Of a stretch of DNA of 64,000 nucleotides, positions 1-7,950 are shown piece after piece (within the stretch, counting starts at the first letter, position 1; every line of letters starts with the position of its first letter). Source of the DNA: Chitinophaga rhizophila (GTDB lineage: Bacteria; Bacteroidota; Bacteroidia; Chitinophagales; Chitinophagaceae); assembly GCF_019492185.1 (NCBI RefSeq), contig NZ_JAICCF010000003.1, positions 744,001-808,000 of the forward strand. Reading direction: 5' to 3'. Below the pieces are notes generated by a model. That model searched no databases. It saw nothing but the letters and a program-made list of their open reading frames with translations, and had not been told where the DNA came from. A program made the position numbers and the translations under genes.

Positions 1-235
1 ATGGGAGTTGGGCCTGACACTACCGGATACTTTGCTGAAGAAAAATCAGGAAACCGGTAAATGGGAGTATTCAGATCCGGACTGGGACCTGTTTTTTGAA
101 GTGATCAAAGGCAATGGACCTTGTAATAAGGAGAGGCTGAATGTGCGTAAATGGGCAGAAGAGCATGGTAGCTGGATCAGGAAGGCGCTGATGCGCGAGG
201 AAGAAAGGGAGCGTACAGCATTGCCGGTAGCCTAG
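1..235 (+). CDS. paaA: 1,2-phenylacetyl-CoA epoxidase subunit PaaA, C-terminal end (partial)
   Basis: This is the last 77 residues of the catalytic diiron subunit of the phenylacetyl-CoA epoxidase, which opens aerobic phenylacetate breakdown. The frame is open from base 2, so the gene starts outside the window and the TTG at 8 is internal. The end of PaaA is recognisable from the stretch around GLTLPD, the DWDLFF segment and GNGPCNKERL. The gene is followed by paaB, paaC and paaD on the same strand, the standard paa order. The diiron ligands lie in the missing part, so activity cannot be judged here. Confidence 0.9.
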   Translation, partial: WELGLTLPDTLLKKNQETGKWEYSDPDWDLFFEVIKGNGPCNKERLNVRKWAEEHGSWIRKALMREEERERTALPVA

Positions 236-295
236 AAAAGTAATTAGTAATCAGATTGTTTCCCCGGAGATATTAGAAAGTAAGTACCACGTTTT

Positions 296-664
296 ATGAA
301 TGAATCACTGGATCCACGTGTTAACCGGCTACGGTTAAATAATAGTGACGGCTCCTTCTCAGTAGAGGAAGGGGAAAACTGGAATGTATTTGAAGTCTTT
401 CACCAGGAAAAAAGAGGCGCTCATCATGAGCATGTAGGTTGTGTACATGCACCTGACGCTAATCTTGCATTGATTTTTGCCAAAGAACAATTTGGCCGCA
501 GGAAGAAATGTGTAAATCTATGGGTTGTGCGTAGTGCAGATATACTTGCATTCGACCTGGAAGATGAAGACATGTTTGCCAACAACCCGGACAAAACATA
601 CCGGGATGCCAGCGGATTTAAAGTAATGGACAAGATCAACAAATTTAAAGCACAGTCAAAATAG
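296..664 (+). CDS. paaB: 1,2-phenylacetyl-CoA epoxidase subunit PaaB
   Basis: This small structural subunit of the PaaABCE monooxygenase has 122 residues. The conserved core begins near residue 30 (WNVFEVFHQEKRG, HEHVGCVHAPD) and continues through FGRRKKCVNLWVV, as in known PaaB proteins. About 25 extra N-terminal residues precede the core compared with the roughly 95-residue enterobacterial protein. The only ATG in frame is at 296. It sits 60 bases after paaA and 15 before paaC, so it is almost certainly co-transcribed with them. PaaB is thought to help bridge epoxidase heterodimers; that role is known from the family, not shown here. Confidence 0.92.
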   Translation: MNESLDPRVNRLRLNNSDGSFSVEEGENWNVFEVFHQEKRGAHHEHVGCVHAPDANLALIFAKEQFGRRKKCVNLWVVRSADILAFDLEDEDMFANNPDKTYRDASGFKVMDKINKFKAQSK

Positions 665-679
665 CGCCACCATATCCCA

Positions 680-1435
680 ATGCAAATACAACAAGCATTA
701 CCCGAATTACTTATCAAGATAGCAGATGATGAGTTAATAATAGGACATCGTAACTCAGAATGGACTGGTTTAGGCCCGGTGATGGAAGAAGATATTGCTT
801 TCTCTTCCATGGCACAGGACAAGATTGGACATGCCTGGGCTATTTACCGCATCCTGCAGGAGCATTTTGAAGGCCAGGATCCTGATCAGTTTGCATTTAT
901 GCGAGATGCAGCTGCCTATAAGTGTTGCCATCTGGTTGAAATGCCTATAGGGGCATATGAGTTCAGCCTGATGCGTCATTTTCTGTTTGATCATGCAGAG
1001 ACGGCGCGATACCAGTCATTTTCACAAAGTAGCTTTACCCCGTTGCAGCAGCTGGCCGGTAAGATTAAAGGTGAACTGAAATATCATACGCTGCATGCTG
1101 ATGCATGGATACTACAGCTGTGTAAGGCCGGAGAGGAAAGCCGGCAACGAATGCAGGGAGCGCTTGATGATTGTTTCCAGCTCGCTGGCGGAATTTTTGA
1201 ACCTGGAAAAGAGGAAGCGTTGCTGATCAGCGAGAATATATATCCGGGCGAGCAGGCATTATATCAGCAGTGGCTGAGTACAATATCACCCGTTATAGAG
1301 AAAGCGGGTCTTATTATGCCCCAGATGACCGCCCCGGTTTATGGCGGCCGCCAAGGACAGCATACCCAATATCTGCAACAATTGTTAAACGAAATGGGAG
1401 AAGTTTTCCGGTTAGATCCGGAAGCTACCTGGTAG
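680..1435 (+). CDS. paaC: 1,2-phenylacetyl-CoA epoxidase subunit PaaC
   Basis: This is the non-catalytic ferritin-like partner of PaaA, 251 residues, the usual length. It is mostly helical. Visible PaaC features are GHRNSEWTGLGPVMEEDIAFSS near residues 23-44, AQDKIGHAWAIY near 45, and KGELKYHTLHADAW near 130. PaaC lacks a working diiron site and supports PaaA structurally. It sits between paaB and paaD with gaps of 15 and 12 bases, so the four genes form one operon. No later ring-hydrolysis gene (paaG, paaZ) is in the window; they may be upstream. Confidence 0.93.
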   Translation: MQIQQALPELLIKIADDELIIGHRNSEWTGLGPVMEEDIAFSSMAQDKIGHAWAIYRILQEHFEGQDPDQFAFMRDAAAYKCCHLVEMPIGAYEFSLMRHFLFDHAETARYQSFSQSSFTPLQQLAGKIKGELKYHTLHADAWILQLCKAGEESRQRMQGALDDCFQLAGGIFEPGKEEALLISENIYPGEQALYQQWLSTISPVIEKAGLIMPQMTAPVYGGRQGQHTQYLQQLLNEMGEVFRLDPEATW

Positions 1436-1447
1436 AAAAACAAGATT

Positions 1448-1939
1448 ATGCAAACAATCACAACACTACAGGCAGTCTATAATGCCCTCGACCATGTTAA
1501 GGATCCTGAAATCCCTGTATTAAGTGTTCTTGAACTGGGGATGATTACAGATGTGAGAATAGATCTGGAAGGGGTACATATCAAGATGATTCCTACCTTT
1601 TCTGCTTGTCCGGCCATCAACGTTATTAAGGAAAATATTACCAATGCAGTGGAAAGAGAGCTGCAAATGCCGGCATTTGTCACAGTTGATAAAGAGGTAA
1701 ACTGGAATAGTAACAGGTTGACAGAGAGTGCAAAAGAGAAATTACGTAACTACGGTATTGCTCCTCCGGCAAGGCATGAAGGGGAAGTAAATCTGGATAT
1801 GCTGATAAAAGCTGATTGTCCGCATTGTGGCAGTGAGAACACTTATTTACGATCGCCTTTTGGCTCTGCACTATGCAGAGCATTGCATGTTTGCAGGCAA
1901 TGTGGGATGATGTTTGAGCAGTTCAAGCCGCTCTCATAA
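1448..1939 (+). CDS. paaD: phenylacetate degradation protein PaaD (MIP18/DUF59 family)
   Basis: This 163-residue protein has an N-terminal MIP18/DUF59 domain (residues 1-95, with VKDPEIPVLSVLELGMI) and a C-terminal zinc-binding-like part with two CxxC pairs, CPHC near 125 and CRQC near 150. PaaD is needed for epoxidase activity and is thought to help Fe-S or metal assembly, as the DUF59 family does elsewhere. It follows paaC by 12 bases and ends the paa operon visible here. Domain order and length match the family. Confidence 0.9.
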   Translation: MQTITTLQAVYNALDHVKDPEIPVLSVLELGMITDVRIDLEGVHIKMIPTFSACPAINVIKENITNAVERELQMPAFVTVDKEVNWNSNRLTESAKEKLRNYGIAPPARHEGEVNLDMLIKADCPHCGSENTYLRSPFGSALCRALHVCRQCGMMFEQFKPLS

Positions 1940-1995
1940 GGACATATATATATATGTCCTTATTATTCACTACTTTCACGCTCAAAAAACAGGGC

Positions 1996-2565
1996 ATGAA
2001 GATAGGCTTGTATTTTGGGTCATTTAATCCCATACATACCGGACATCTGATTATTGCGAATTATGTGGCATACAATTCGGATCTTGACAAAGTTTGGTTA
2101 GTAGTTTCTCCGCAAAACCCGCTGAAACCTGCAGGATCATTATTGAACGAACATACACGCTTCCATCTGGTGGAACTGGCTATTAAGGACGAACCCAAAC
2201 TACGAGCGAGCAATATTGAATTTTCTCTGCCCAGGCCGTCTTTTACCATAGATACATTGACCTATCTGGAGGAAAAGTTTCCTACACAGGAGTTCACAAT
2301 TATTATGGGGAGCGACAGCTTCCAGAACATTACGCGCTGGAAAAACTACCAGCAGATTATTGCGCATTATCCAATTTGTGTATATCTGCGTCCCGGACAT
2401 GAAGTAACGGAGACACATGGAGCAAAGGTAGAAATACTAAAGGCTCCTATGCTGGACATTTCGTCTACCGATATCCGTAGGTATGTGCAGGAAGGGAAAC
2501 CTATCCGGTACATGGTACCGGATAGTGTGGCTGCTTATATAGCGGAGAACAATTATTATAAATAA
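1996..2565 (+). CDS. nadD: nicotinate-nucleotide adenylyltransferase NadD
   Basis: NadD transfers AMP from ATP to nicotinate mononucleotide in NAD synthesis. The 189-residue product starts with the nucleotidyltransferase signature GSFNPIHTGH (residues 7-16) and has the second signature ISSTDIRR near residue 156. I chose the ATG at 1996 because residues before it are not family-like, although the frame is open back to 1954. It lies 56 bases after paaD on the same strand and may be read through from that operon; the link is positional rather than metabolic. Confidence 0.92.
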   Translation: MKIGLYFGSFNPIHTGHLIIANYVAYNSDLDKVWLVVSPQNPLKPAGSLLNEHTRFHLVELAIKDEPKLRASNIEFSLPRPSFTIDTLTYLEEKFPTQEFTIIMGSDSFQNITRWKNYQQIIAHYPICVYLRPGHEVTETHGAKVEILKAPMLDISSTDIRRYVQEGKPIRYMVPDSVAAYIAENNYYK

Positions 2566-2566
2566 C

Positions 2567-3601
2567 TCACTGCTTGATACGTACCTCACGCTTCTTCGTA
2601 AAGAACTCATTAGAGTAAATATCCAGTAAAAGAATAAACATTGATATCAGCAAAGGACCGAATATCAATCCTATAAAGCCAAAGAGATTCACACCTATCA
2701 GTACGCCAAATACCGTAATCAGTGGATGCACATCTCCGATCCGCTTAGCAAGTACAAAACGAAAGATATTATCTGAAGTACCAACCACGGCAAAGCCATA
2801 GACCAGTACGCCGATGCCTTGCCATGTCATACCTGTACCCATCAGGTAAAGGCCCATTGGAACATATACAGCGGCTGCACCAACAACAGGTAGCATAGAG
2901 GTGAAACATGTAACCGCAAACCAGAAAATTGGCTGTGGTACCTGGAAGATAAAGTACCCTATGAGGGATACAATACCCTGAATCACCGCAATAAGGGGAA
3001 TACCCACCGCATTGGCAATCACTAGCTTCTGAAACTCGGAACCCAGTCGAAGTACATTTTCATCTTTCAGGGGAATATATTCATACAACCATGCCTCCAT
3101 TTCTCTTCCATTCACCAGCATGAAGTATAATATGAAATAAAGTATAGCGATGGCAGTTAGCGTGTTGAAGGTTGCACCCAGCAGGGTAGGAAGTACTGAT
3201 GTAAGGTAACCCTGCAGTTGTTCCAGCTTTACCTGAGAGAGTACGTCAAAGTTTGTAGACTGTTTAATCCGGTCGTTTAGTTTTTCAATACCAGCTACGA
3301 GTTCCTGTGAGTGAGACACAGCATATCCGATTTTATCAGTCAGCATATTGATCAGCATACCGAAGGGCAGGAGTATCACAATGAATGACATAAACATCAT
3401 CAGTGCAGCGGCAAAGCTCTTTCTCCAGCCGCGTTCTTCTACCAGTCGGAACATATACTTCCGGCTTAGTATATACATGGTAACAGCGCCGAGAAATCCG
3501 GGGAGAAATGTATACAACTCTTTGAAAAGAACGTATGCCAGTAGCAGGATGATAAGCAAAAAGCTGACTTGTTTTATACGCTCGTTGTCTATTACACTCA
3601 T
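2567..3601 (-). CDS. AI-2E family transporter (PerM-like permease)
   Basis: This is a 344-residue membrane protein of the AI-2E transporter/PerM family. Pairs of hydrophobic segments lie near residues 12-45, 60-85, 145-165 and 205-320, and the stretch around 145-165 precedes the conserved cytoplasmic part. Family members export small molecules or ions; the substrate cannot be told from sequence. The gene converges on nadD with one base between the stop codons, so the ends nearly touch. The upstream region carries no clear divergent partner. Confidence 0.82.
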   Translation of the reverse strand: MSVIDNERIKQVSFLLIILLLAYVLFKELYTFLPGFLGAVTMYILSRKYMFRLVEERGWRKSFAAALMMFMSFIVILLPFGMLINMLTDKIGYAVSHSQELVAGIEKLNDRIKQSTNFDVLSQVKLEQLQGYLTSVLPTLLGATFNTLTAIAILYFILYFMLVNGREMEAWLYEYIPLKDENVLRLGSEFQKLVIANAVGIPLIAVIQGIVSLIGYFIFQVPQPIFWFAVTCFTSMLPVVGAAAVYVPMGLYLMGTGMTWQGIGVLVYGFAVVGTSDNIFRFVLAKRIGDVHPLITVFGVLIGVNLFGFIGLIFGPLLISMFILLLDIYSNEFFTKKREVRIKQ

Positions 3602-3791
3602 GAGGTTAAAGGTTATTCTGTCAATAGATATAACTATTATGCAAAAAGAGTACCGTTCGCAGCAATATTGCCTGCCTGTATAAATCTAAACTATTAGAGG
3701 GGCTAAAGTGTTTAGACAGTGCAGCTTATTGATGATGTTCCAGTAACAAATAAATATTCTTTGACAGTTATTATCAATGGCCTGGAATTAT

Positions 3792-3807
3792 TGGAATAAT
3801 GTTTGTT
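3792..3807 (+). promoter_or_regulatory. weak sigma-54-like -24/-12 site upstream of the YtxH gene
   Basis: TGGAATAATGTTTGTT has the GG and G residues 12 apart as in sigma-54 promoters and shares TGGAA with three stronger sites in this window. The -12 element is TTGT rather than TTGC. It lies 51 bases upstream of the ATG at 3859. Confidence 0.35.
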
Positions 3808-3858
3808 CCCTGTACAGTACGATTGTAAAATCATTGTTCACTTTAAAAACTTCATTTT

Positions 3859-4056
3859 ATGGCAAGCAACAGTTCAAAAGCAGTTGTATCATTCATTGTA
3901 GGAGCAGCAGTAGGTGTAGCAGTTGGTTACTTCCTAAATTCCGACAAAAAAGATGAACTGGTAGACAAGTTGAAATACCAGGCAGATAAGCTGAAAGACA
4001 AGTTCAAGAAGCAGAAAGAACAATATGAGGATGCATTGGAAAATGAGTTAGCATAA
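3859..4056 (+). CDS. YtxH domain-containing small protein
   Basis: This 65-residue protein has an N-terminal glycine/alanine/valine-rich membrane segment (about residues 9-26) followed by a lysine-rich amphipathic helix (residues 30-65). That is the YtxH/gas-vesicle-protein-like layout seen in general stress proteins. The biochemical role is not known. It leads three same-strand genes with gaps of 29 and 34 bases (holin-like protein and a basic helical protein), so it probably heads an envelope-stress operon. A weak sigma-54-like site lies upstream at 3792. Confidence 0.8.
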   Translation: MASNSSKAVVSFIVGAAVGVAVGYFLNSDKKDELVDKLKYQADKLKDKFKKQKEQYEDALENELA

Positions 4057-4085
4057 CCCTTGCTTGTTGCACAAAAAAATTTTGC

Positions 4086-4526
4086 ATGGAAGATAATTTC
4101 AGCAATTACTTCAATCAGACCGGGAAGGTTGCCAAAGAATATCTGGAAACCCGATTGGACCTGATTAAGCTACAGGCAGCAGGAAAGCTATCAAAAGCCT
4201 TAGGGCTTTTCTTCACATTGATACTAGCTTTCCTGCTGTTCTTTTTCGTCATCGTATTCCTGGGCATGGTGCTGGGATTCTGGATAGGTGAAATGACTAA
4301 CAGTTTTACATTAGGCTTTTCCTGCTCTGCGGGATTGTTTGTATTGCTGCTGGGCATTATCCTTATTTTCAGAAAACCGCTTGTACAGGTGCCTTTATCC
4401 AACATGTTGATCAAGGAGCTCTTGAACGAGATGGATATGGATGAATCAAATGAAGAAGACGGAAAGCAAGCTGAATCAGTGAAAAAGTCTGAGCCTGAAG
4501 AAGAAGAATTGTACGAACAACTATAA
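4086..4526 (+). CDS. phage holin family (holin-X type) membrane protein
   Basis: This 146-residue protein has two adjacent transmembrane segments (about residues 35-62 and 70-98) and a long acidic C-terminal tail. The N-terminus (EYLETRLDLIKLQAAGKLSKAL) is typical of the family annotated as phage holin or holin-X. In Bacteroidota these proteins are chromosomal and usually sit beside YtxH genes, as here. There is no phage context. The function is unknown; a structural or stress role in the inner membrane is the likely reading. Confidence 0.75.
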   Translation: MEDNFSNYFNQTGKVAKEYLETRLDLIKLQAAGKLSKALGLFFTLILAFLLFFFVIVFLGMVLGFWIGEMTNSFTLGFSCSAGLFVLLLGIILIFRKPLVQVPLSNMLIKELLNEMDMDESNEEDGKQAESVKKSEPEEEELYEQL

Positions 4527-4560
4527 TTAAGTTGATAGCATTAATGATAAACTTTTACAC

Positions 4561-4932
4561 ATGCCCAAGGTGAAAGTAACGAGCGCCGATCTGTTACAGA
4601 AAGAAATTGTCCGCCTGAAGAAGAAGTCCCGTGCTTTAGAAAATGAGCTGGGACACCGGGTGGATCATTTAAAAGGCAACTACGGTAAGATGGCATTGAA
4701 CTCTGTGATTCCTGGAAGCGCAAAAAGTGCGGGGGTTATGGGTATTGCTGGACGTATCGCAAAGGTTGCCTGGCAGAGCACCAAGGTCAAATCATTCACT
4801 ACCAGTGCGTTAATGACGGCACTGGAGTTTGCAGGAGTCCGTTTGGGCATTAACCTGTTTGACAAGTTCCGAAAAAGCCGCAGCAAGAAGAAGAAAGAAA
4901 AAGCTGCGGCTTCTCGGGGAGAAGAAGATTAA
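4561..4932 (+). CDS. small basic helical protein of unknown function, third gene of the YtxH operon
   Basis: This 123-residue product is not a family I recognise. It has an N-terminal amphipathic helix with many lysines, a small-residue-rich central part (residues 48-100, weakly hydrophobic, possibly peripheral to membrane), and a highly charged Lys/Arg then Glu/Asp tail. It follows the holin-like gene by 34 bases and is probably in the same operon. Its end is only eight bases from the convergent radical SAM gene. Confidence 0.65.
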   Translation: MPKVKVTSADLLQKEIVRLKKKSRALENELGHRVDHLKGNYGKMALNSVIPGSAKSAGVMGIAGRIAKVAWQSTKVKSFTTSALMTALEFAGVRLGINLFDKFRKSRSKKKKEKAAASRGEED

Positions 4933-4940
4933 GAGGTTTG

Positions 4941-5966
4941 TTACCCCCAAACCTTCGTTCCCTCACTACAATTGGCGCAGATATCAATATTTGCCCTTCC
5001 CTTCTGAATCTGAGTTCTGAACTGGATATATTTATCGTTGTGCCATAGTTCCTTCAGGGATTCCTGTTTCAGGTCTCCGAGTTTATGCTGTGCATCTTTA
5101 TCAAAGCAGCAAGGCACTACCAGCCCATCCCAGGTAATAACCGGAGAGTGCCACAAGCGCCAGCAGTTGTTACCCATCTTATTCTTAATGGTATAGGTAC
5201 CATCATCATTTTTACGGTAGCGGCTGTATTTATCGATTGTAGGAATCAGTCGGTTACCTTCCTCATAATCATATACCTGTGCTGTTTTAAAACGCACTTC
5301 ATCCACACCAATCTCCTTAGCGAGCTTTTTAATGTCCTCTATCTGGTGTTCGTTTGGTTTCACAACCAGGAACTGGAAGAACACAAATGGTGTTTTAGAG
5401 TTTAATTCCTTTTTCCACTTTACTATGTTCTTAGCTCCCTGGATAACTTTATCCAGATTACCTCCTACACGATATTGTGTATACACGTCCTGCGTAGTAC
5501 CATCTATAGAGATGATTAACCGGTCAAGACCGCTTTCTACAGTCTTACGTGCATTTTCTTCTGTCAGGTAATGCGCATTGGTGGAGGTAGCAGTATAGAT
5601 ACCCTTCGCATGAGCATATTTCACCATTTCCAGGAAACCCGGATTGAGGAATGGTTCTCCCTGAAAGTAGAATATCAGGTATAGCAACTCTTTGTAAATC
5701 TCATCAATGGTTTTCCTGAAGAAGTCTTGCTGCAACATCCCCGTCGGACGGGTAAATGCACGCAGGCCGCTTGGACATTCGGGACATCTCAGGTTGCATG
5801 ATGTTGTAGGTTCAAAAGATATGGAAATAGGATAACCCCATTGTACAGGTTTACCGGTCCATTTGCTAACAAAATAACTACTCAGTACCTTTCCTGCGTT
5901 CCACATACGCCTTGGCGTGAACTTGGAAAGCAGGTTGAGGCTATCATTCAAATTAAATTCAGGCAT
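4941..5966 (-). CDS. radical SAM/SPASM domain protein
   Basis: The predicted 341-residue enzyme has a radical SAM Fe-S motif CNLRCPEC near residue 57 and a C-terminal SPASM-type cysteine cluster (CW near 265, VPCCFD near 283, ICANC near 332) for extra Fe-S clusters. Such enzymes modify peptides or proteins, or prime radical chemistry on small molecules. I took the ATG at 5966 because the 78 residues upstream in the open frame are low quality and lack family features. No precursor peptide gene is evident nearby, so the substrate is unknown. It is divergent from the GH25 gene. Confidence 0.85.
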   Translation of the reverse strand: MPEFNLNDSLNLLSKFTPRRMWNAGKVLSSYFVSKWTGKPVQWGYPISISFEPTTSCNLRCPECPSGLRAFTRPTGMLQQDFFRKTIDEIYKELLYLIFYFQGEPFLNPGFLEMVKYAHAKGIYTATSTNAHYLTEENARKTVESGLDRLIISIDGTTQDVYTQYRVGGNLDKVIQGAKNIVKWKKELNSKTPFVFFQFLVVKPNEHQIEDIKKLAKEIGVDEVRFKTAQVYDYEEGNRLIPTIDKYSRYRKNDDGTYTIKNKMGNNCWRLWHSPVITWDGLVVPCCFDKDAQHKLGDLKQESLKELWHNDKYIQFRTQIQKGRANIDICANCSEGTKVWG

Positions 5967-6087
5967 AACAACATCACTTATTATTGTAAAAATAAGATAA
6001 CTACGCCGGTTATGTATAATAATAATTATACTTGCTGTGAAATTTGAAAAACCTTCATATTTAATGCGAAAGCTGAATAAATAAAAA

Positions 6088-6855
6088 GTGTCAATACTCC
6101 GAATTAAGAAATCCAGGCGCCTGGTTTTCATCCTGTTATTCCTCCTATGTGTGGCATTTGGTGGCTGGCTATGGTGGCTGGAGAAAGAAGATGCCATCAA
6201 TTTTGTACGGTACGAAGAATTTGGTATTGATATGCCGGTGAACTATTCCGTTCATGGGATTGATGTATCTAAGTTTCAGAAGAATATCAACTGGTCTGCA
6301 GTAGAGCAGATGCAGGTAGACAGAATACATATATCATTTGCCTTCATAAAGGCGACCGAGGGGATTACCCGTCAGGATGCATCTTTTAAGCAAAACTGGC
6401 AAAAAGCAAAGAAAGTGGGTATTATACGGGGAGCTTATCATTTCTTTTATTCCACAAGAGATCCCCTAAAGCAGGTCATCAATTTCCAGAACGTTGTTCA
6501 GCTCGAATCAGGTGATCTGCCACCGGTATTGGATATCGAAGTACATAACAATCAGCCGCCGGCAGTAATCAGGTCTACCGCCAGAATCTGGCTGGAGGAA
6601 ATGGAAAAGGCGTACGGTGTGAAGCCGATCATCTATACAAATATGTACTTTTATGAGAAATACCTGGGGGAGGAGTTTGATAAGTACCCACTTTGGGTGG
6701 CGCACTACTATCAGAAAGAACGTCCTTCAACCAAAAGGCACTGGCTGTTTTGGCAGCATAGTGATATTGGACGTGTGAATGGTATAAGAACGACAGTAGA
6801 CTTCAACGTATTCAGAGGAGACAGTCTGGCACTGCGAAAATTATGTCTTCCTTAA
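6088..6855 (+). CDS. membrane-anchored GH25 family lysozyme
   Basis: This is a 255-residue muramidase of glycoside hydrolase family 25. A transmembrane anchor covers about residues 11-30. The catalytic domain has the family motifs GIDVSKFQ (residue 57 onward), FIKATEG, GAYHFFY and the acidic pair in LDIEV near residue 150. It should cut the MurNAc-GlcNAc bond of peptidoglycan from the periplasmic side. The start is GTG; an in-frame TAA lies one codon further up, so no ATG start is possible. A two-TM protein follows 15 bases later and is likely co-transcribed. Confidence 0.9.
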   Translation: MSILRIKKSRRLVFILLFLLCVAFGGWLWWLEKEDAINFVRYEEFGIDMPVNYSVHGIDVSKFQKNINWSAVEQMQVDRIHISFAFIKATEGITRQDASFKQNWQKAKKVGIIRGAYHFFYSTRDPLKQVINFQNVVQLESGDLPPVLDIEVHNNQPPAVIRSTARIWLEEMEKAYGVKPIIYTNMYFYEKYLGEEFDKYPLWVAHYYQKERPSTKRHWLFWQHSDIGRVNGIRTTVDFNVFRGDSLALRKLCLP

Positions 6856-6870
6856 ACAAAAATTACTAAT

Positions 6871-7149
6871 ATGGAATCACGGGAGCCACAGGAAGAAAGA
6901 AAAGAACCTATTGATATGAGAATTGTGCATTACTTCGTGAGAATAATGAGGACAGTTTTCATCGGTTTTTTCTGGATGTTCATCAATGTGTTTCTTGGAT
7001 TGTACCTGGGTTTTGCCATACCGGAGGAATCTACTCCCGGAAGATTGATCTTTTTCTATACGTGGCTGGTACTGTCGCTGGGGGGATATTTATTCCTGCT
7101 GCTAAAAATGTGGAGAAAGAATGGCAAAGTGCAGGATAACTATAAATAA
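6871..7149 (+). CDS. small two-TM membrane protein next to the lysozyme
   Basis: This 92-residue protein has a charged N-terminus, two strongly hydrophobic segments (about residues 28-50 and 58-80) and a short basic tail. I do not recognise a named family. It begins 15 bases after the GH25 gene, which suggests one transcript and possibly a role at the same membrane. Confidence 0.65.
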   Translation: MESREPQEERKEPIDMRIVHYFVRIMRTVFIGFFWMFINVFLGLYLGFAIPEESTPGRLIFFYTWLVLSLGGYLFLLLKMWRKNGKVQDNYK

Positions 7150-7154
7150 AAAAG

Positions 7155-7223
7155 AAGTGACCAATCATGTGTCTGGCTTTGGGAAGTATCAGTTCCTACG
7201 GGCAAACTCATAATTGGTCACTT
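7155..7223 (-). terminator. long-loop inverted repeat, probable terminator of the CsbD-like gene
   Basis: AAGTGACCAAT (7155-7165) pairs with ATTGGTCACTT (7213-7223) across a 47-base loop. Read on the minus strand the second arm is followed by a run of T, so it can end transcription from the gene whose stop is at 7231. The loop is unusually long. Confidence 0.5.
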
Positions 7224-7230
7224 ACAGACC

Positions 7231-7443
7231 TTACAGCAATGTTGTCTGCTGCAAATATGCTTGTTGCATACCTTTGATTATGCGGGCAACATCTTCTTCA
7301 GACTTTCCTGTTTTACGTTCGAGTCTGACATACAGCTCCCTTTCTTTACCTCTTTCAAACACTAGATCTTCGTCTGAAAGTTCAGTGAAACGCTGTTTTA
7401 GCAGTTTCTTCAGTACCGACCACTGGTATCCCCGGATGTTCAT
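7231..7443 (-). CDS. CsbD-like stress response protein
   Basis: This 70-residue protein resembles the CsbD/YjbJ family: a tryptophan near the start followed by LKKLLKQRF, ELSDEDLVFERGKERELYVRL and a helical end with SEEDVARII. These abundant small proteins accumulate under general stress; their mechanism is not known. I chose the ATG at 7443, since the upstream 19 residues do not fit the family. It stands alone, convergent to the lysozyme pair. Confidence 0.68.
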   Translation of the reverse strand: MNIRGYQWSVLKKLLKQRFTELSDEDLVFERGKERELYVRLERKTGKSEEDVARIIKGMQQAYLQQTTLL

Positions 7444-7554
7444 AGTAGCGTTTTTAATAAGTGTTTTAGAAAAATTTATGATAGATATCCAAGTTGCCAA
7501 TTTTCGATCTCTATCCGTGTCTAAACTGTAGGGTAACTGTTCAATTGCTGAGGT

Positions 7555-7734
7555 TTAACTATCGTATTCAGAACACGGTTGTACCAGTAAATATTCAATA
7601 TCTGTGCCATCTGGCCGGACATAATGGTTAAAACAATTATAAAATATCTCCCCGCTATCGCTTAGCAGCACGCCGTTTTCTCCAAAATAATATTTCAGGG
7701 TATCCGCTTTTCCTGCTAAAAATGTGGCTAAAAC
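7555..7734 (-). pseudogene. start-less coding remnant
   Basis: On the minus strand one frame stays open between stops from 7734 down to 7555. It reads like a real protein end, for example KYYFGENGVLLSDSGEIFY and HYVRPDGTDIEYLLV. It has no ATG, GTG or TTG start and nothing recognisable upstream, so it looks like the C-terminal scrap of a lost gene. The family is not recognised. A short non-canonical gene is possible but less likely. Confidence 0.35.
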
Positions 7735-7890
7735 TTATGAACCAGCAAATATGCAATCTATTGCACCAACCCCGACTTAAGGGTGAATGTGGAGTATGCT
7801 GCCCATTGTAAACAACGGTTTGGGGCGCGTTTTGTGGAATGCATTACTCATTAGCATAACAGAACCCCTAATTATTAAGGATTTGGCAGC

Positions 7891-7906
7891 TGGAACAGAC
7901 TTTGCA
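7891..7906 (+). promoter_or_regulatory. sigma-54 -24/-12 promoter
   Basis: TGGAACAGACTTTGCA matches the sigma-54 consensus TGGCAC-N5-TTGCA except for A in place of C at the fourth base. The GG and GC elements have the required spacing. The ATG of the small acidic gene is 45 bases downstream at 7951. Confidence 0.7.
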
Positions 7907-7950
7907 AAGTATATATTGAATTTGACACGCAAACATTCTAAAACGAAGAT

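Larger units (their letters stand above)
7444..7950. other. intergenic region between the CsbD-like and small acidic genes
   Basis: About 500 bases hold no intact gene. The left half contains the start-less remnant at 7555-7734. The right end carries the sigma-54-like promoter at 7891-7906. I see nothing else. Confidence 0.6.

Noticed and set aside
2061..2249. Minus-strand ORF inside nadD
   Set aside because: It lies wholly under a well-supported gene and has no family-like sequence.
4086..4526. Possible prophage signal from a holin-like gene
   Set aside because: No other phage gene is nearby, and this family is chromosomal in Bacteroidota beside YtxH genes. The second holin-like gene at 16723 is the same case.
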